Shown: positions 6,075-6,835 of the stretch, piece after piece
Layout of the letters: each line of letters opens with the position of its first letter
How positions within the stretch are numbered: the first letter of the stretch is position 1
Assembly (NCBI GenBank): GCA_019420265.1
Contig: JAHZHM010000271.1
Span: forward strand, 1-6,835
DNA length: 6,835 nt
DNA from: Clostridiales bacterium
GTDB lineage: Bacteria; Bacillota; Clostridia; Christensenellales; Christensenellaceae
Direction: 5' to 3'
The notes under the pieces: model-generated
What the model was told of the DNA's origin: nothing
The model's database searches: none
What the model saw: only the letters and a program-made list of their open reading frames with translations
Translations under genes and position numbers: made by a program

Positions 6075-6166
6075 CCGCAAAAAAGCACGGCTGCGCTCTC
6101 GAGAAAAAACATTCACTCGTCCCTCGCTCGGTTTTTTCTCTTCGCTTGCCTACCACTTTTTTGCGG
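6075..6166. repeat. Nested imperfect inverted repeat (about 92 nt hairpin)
   Basis: The outer arms CCGCAAAAAAG (6075-6085) and CTTTTTTGCGG (6156-6166) are a perfect 11-bp inverted repeat. Inside them GGC-T-GCG (6089-6095) can pair with CGC-TT-GCC (6143-6150). Then a perfect 10-bp pair, GAGAAAAAAC (6101-6110) with GTTTTTTCTC (6131-6140), closes a 20-nt pyrimidine-rich loop. The left outer arm can instead pair with TTTTGCGG (6051-6058). It could be a structured RNA, a relic of a small palindromic repeat element, or a back-up terminator; the sequence alone does not decide. Confidence 0.6.
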
Positions 6167-6179
6167 TTTTATGTATCCA

Positions 6180-6200
6180 TAGCAAATTCCAAATTTGCTA
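6180..6200. repeat. Perfect 9-bp hairpin with 3-nt loop
   Basis: TAGCAAATT (6180-6188), loop CCA, AATTTGCTA (6192-6200). No T run follows, so it is not an intrinsic terminator. The overlapping CCATAG (6177-6182) can instead pair with CTATGG (6218-6223), which would partly open this hairpin. Confidence 0.6.
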
Positions 6201-6246
6201 GGTATCTTCGCATCACCCTATGGCATCTATTTTATATCACTCTTCC

Positions 6247-6272
6247 AAAAAAGCTCTGCAGAGCGTTTTTTT
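6247..6272. terminator. Bidirectional terminator-like palindrome
   Basis: An A6 run precedes the perfect 12-bp palindrome GCTCTGCAGAGC (6253-6264), then one G and a T7 run. Read on either strand it gives a short GC stem followed by a U tract. On the plus strand it could stop read-through from the tRNA unit before the XRE gene. The stem is short (four to five GC-containing pairs extended by A-U pairs), so strength is uncertain. Confidence 0.5.
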
Positions 6273-6391
6273 ATTACCCATTTGCTCGCAATTTATAAAA
6301 ATGGCCTATTTGACTGAATTTTGACTGAGAGCATGCCTCTGCCTTCGCCTTGCCCGCCGATATCTTAGCACAAAAGCAGTTCCCTATCCCA

Positions 6392-6421
6392 TTGTCTAGG
6401 CAAAACTTAGCATTCCATAAT
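6392..6421 (+). promoter_or_regulatory. Possible promoter of the XRE-family gene
   Basis: TTGTCT (6392-6397) and CATAAT (6416-6421) are separated by 18 nt, with four of six and five of six matches to consensus. Transcription would start near 6428, giving a leader of about 25 nt that ends with the AGGAG site. The region is AT-rich, so other -10-like words (for example TATTGT at 6429-6434) cannot be excluded. Confidence 0.4.
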
Positions 6422-6452
6422 TTTCCAGTATTGTATTTTTCAGGAGAAAATT

Positions 6453-6725
6453 ATGGAAAACCACTACTCAAAAATTGTTGCGCAAAATATTCTAAAGCTT
6501 CGCAAAGAAGCTGGCCTTTCTCAGTTTTCCCTTGCCATGAAAGCCGGAATCGATCCCAAAACGCTTTATACGATTGAACATGCCAACAGCAATTTGGAGT
6601 TAAGCACACTGGAGAAACTCTCCAAAGCGCTGGGCGTTTCTGTGCTGCTTCTTTTCGACGGGCTCGAAAACCCTTCCTCCAAATTAGACACTCTCATTGA
6701 CCTCTTATCTCAAAATTGCGAATAA
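6453..6725 (+). CDS. Small XRE-family (HTH_3, Cro/CI-type) transcriptional regulator
   Basis: A 90-residue protein made almost entirely of one lambda-repressor-like helix-turn-helix domain at about residues 8-69. The family pattern is clear: the NILKLRKEAGLSQFSLA segment (12-28), IDPKTLYTIEHA (33-44) as the recognition helix and following turn, and STLEKLSKALGVSVLLLF (51-68). Only about 20 polar residues follow, with no recognisable effector, peptidase or dimerisation domain. The start is supported by AGGAG 6 nt before the ATG. It stands alone, about 450 nt downstream of the tRNA pair, with no integrase or toxin visible; it could be a stand-alone regulator, an antitoxin, or the edge of an accessory element beyond the window. 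Its GC content looks lower than that of the operon on the left, which is weak support for a different origin. Target genes unknown. Confidence 0.88.
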   Translation: MENHYSKIVAQNILKLRKEAGLSQFSLAMKAGIDPKTLYTIEHANSNLELSTLEKLSKALGVSVLLLFDGLENPSSKLDTLIDLLSQNCE

Positions 6726-6803
6726 CGGGCAGCGCTTTTTCCATTATTCCTTACTCTCTAATCTATCGCCTGCCGCGTTCCTTCGGCGTGCGTTGCTCCA
6801 TTC

Positions 6804-6835
6804 TGCAAGGCCAATGTTTTTATTTTGGCCTTGCA
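6804..6835. repeat. Perfect 11-bp inverted repeat at the right edge
   Basis: TGCAAGGCCAA (6804-6814) and TTGGCCTTGCA (6825-6835) are exact reverse complements around a T-rich 10-nt loop. It begins 78 nt after the XRE stop codon. It is most simply an intrinsic terminator for that gene if a T run follows outside the window, but a palindromic repeat or recombination site is also possible. The edge cuts the sequence exactly at the last paired base, so the arms may be longer. Confidence 0.6.

Larger units (their letters stand above)
6000..6452. other. Long intergenic region rich in inverted repeats, no credible protein gene
   Basis: This 453-base stretch separates the tRNA pair from the XRE gene. 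Open frames that run through it start inside the tRNAs and look spurious. It holds a terminator-like hairpin at 6016-6054, a nested inverted repeat at 6075-6166, a perfect hairpin at 6180-6200, a bidirectional terminator-like palindrome at 6247-6272 and the XRE promoter near its right end. Between about 6273 and 6390 I see only one direct repeat (ATTTGACTGA at 6308-6317 and TTTTGACTGA at 6319-6328). Base composition drifts from mixed to AT-rich after about 6167. Confidence 0.7.

Noticed and set aside
5918..6112. Minus-strand small open frame containing GWTRTSDPLRVKQ
   Set aside because: This is the well-known spurious translation of the antisense strand of a tRNA-Val-like gene.
5716..6298. 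Open frames running through the two tRNA genes on the plus strand
   Set aside because: They read the tRNA sequences themselves (for example segments like GVAQLGEHLLHTQGVTGSSP), a familiar artefact of tRNA loci, not proteins.
6001..6300. Possible CRISPR array, because of the many repeats
   Set aside because: The repeats are inverted and unlike each other; there are no regularly spaced identical direct repeats and no cas genes.
6709..6742. Hairpin at the stop codon of the XRE gene followed by TTTTT
   Set aside because: Only a three-base GCG/CGC stem can be drawn before the T run, too weak to call a terminator; the repeat at 6804-6835 is a better candidate.
6000..6835. Integrated element with a tRNA attachment site
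   Set aside because: No integrase and no downstream duplication of the tRNA-Val 3' end were found inside the window; kept only as a low-interest possibility.

Overview
The window looks like chromosomal DNA of an anaerobic, moderately GC-rich member of the Clostridia (Firmicutes). The evidence is the strong AGGAGG-type ribosome binding sites, the SigA-type promoters, a DUF134 regulator, a siroheme/ferredoxin-type reductase module and tRNA genes with encoded CCA ends. This placement is inferred from gene content and style; no 16S or marker phylogeny is available here.

Left three quarters (about 1-5590, minus strand): one tightly packed five-gene operon, read right to left from a clear promoter (TTGACA, 16 nt, TATACT). 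The order is a small DUF134-family helix-turn-helix regulator, an 862-residue multidomain flavoprotein, a lipoprotein solute-binding protein, a FecCD-type permease, and a FecE/FhuC-type ATPase cut by the left edge. The regulator and flavoprotein are separated by 13 nt; the next three junctions overlap by 7, 11 and 14 nt, so translational coupling is likely. The flavoprotein is the most striking item. It joins a CoA-disulfide/persulfide reductase (FAD, NAD(P)H, active Cys44), a rhodanese domain (Cys508), a siroheme-[4Fe-4S] sulfite/nitrite reductase half-module (Cys649, 654, 692, 696) and a two-cluster ferredoxin in one chain. It reads as a self-contained electron path from NAD(P)H to a sulfur (or nitrogen) oxyanion or persulfide. 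Its coupling to an iron-chelate/corrinoid-type importer is unexplained and is the best candidate for an undescribed system.

Middle (about 5590-6000, plus strand): an AT-rich divergent intergenic region holds a near-consensus extended -10 promoter driving tRNA-Ser(CGA) and tRNA-Val(CAC).

Right part (6000-6835): 453 bases without a credible protein gene but dense in inverted repeats. These include a probable tRNA-operon terminator, a nested hairpin of about 92 nt whose arm can also pair upstream, a perfect 9-bp hairpin and a bidirectional terminator-like palindrome. Then comes a 90-residue XRE-family regulator with its own RBS and probable promoter. The window ends exactly on a perfect 11-bp inverted repeat. 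No integrase, transposase, CRISPR array or rRNA was seen.
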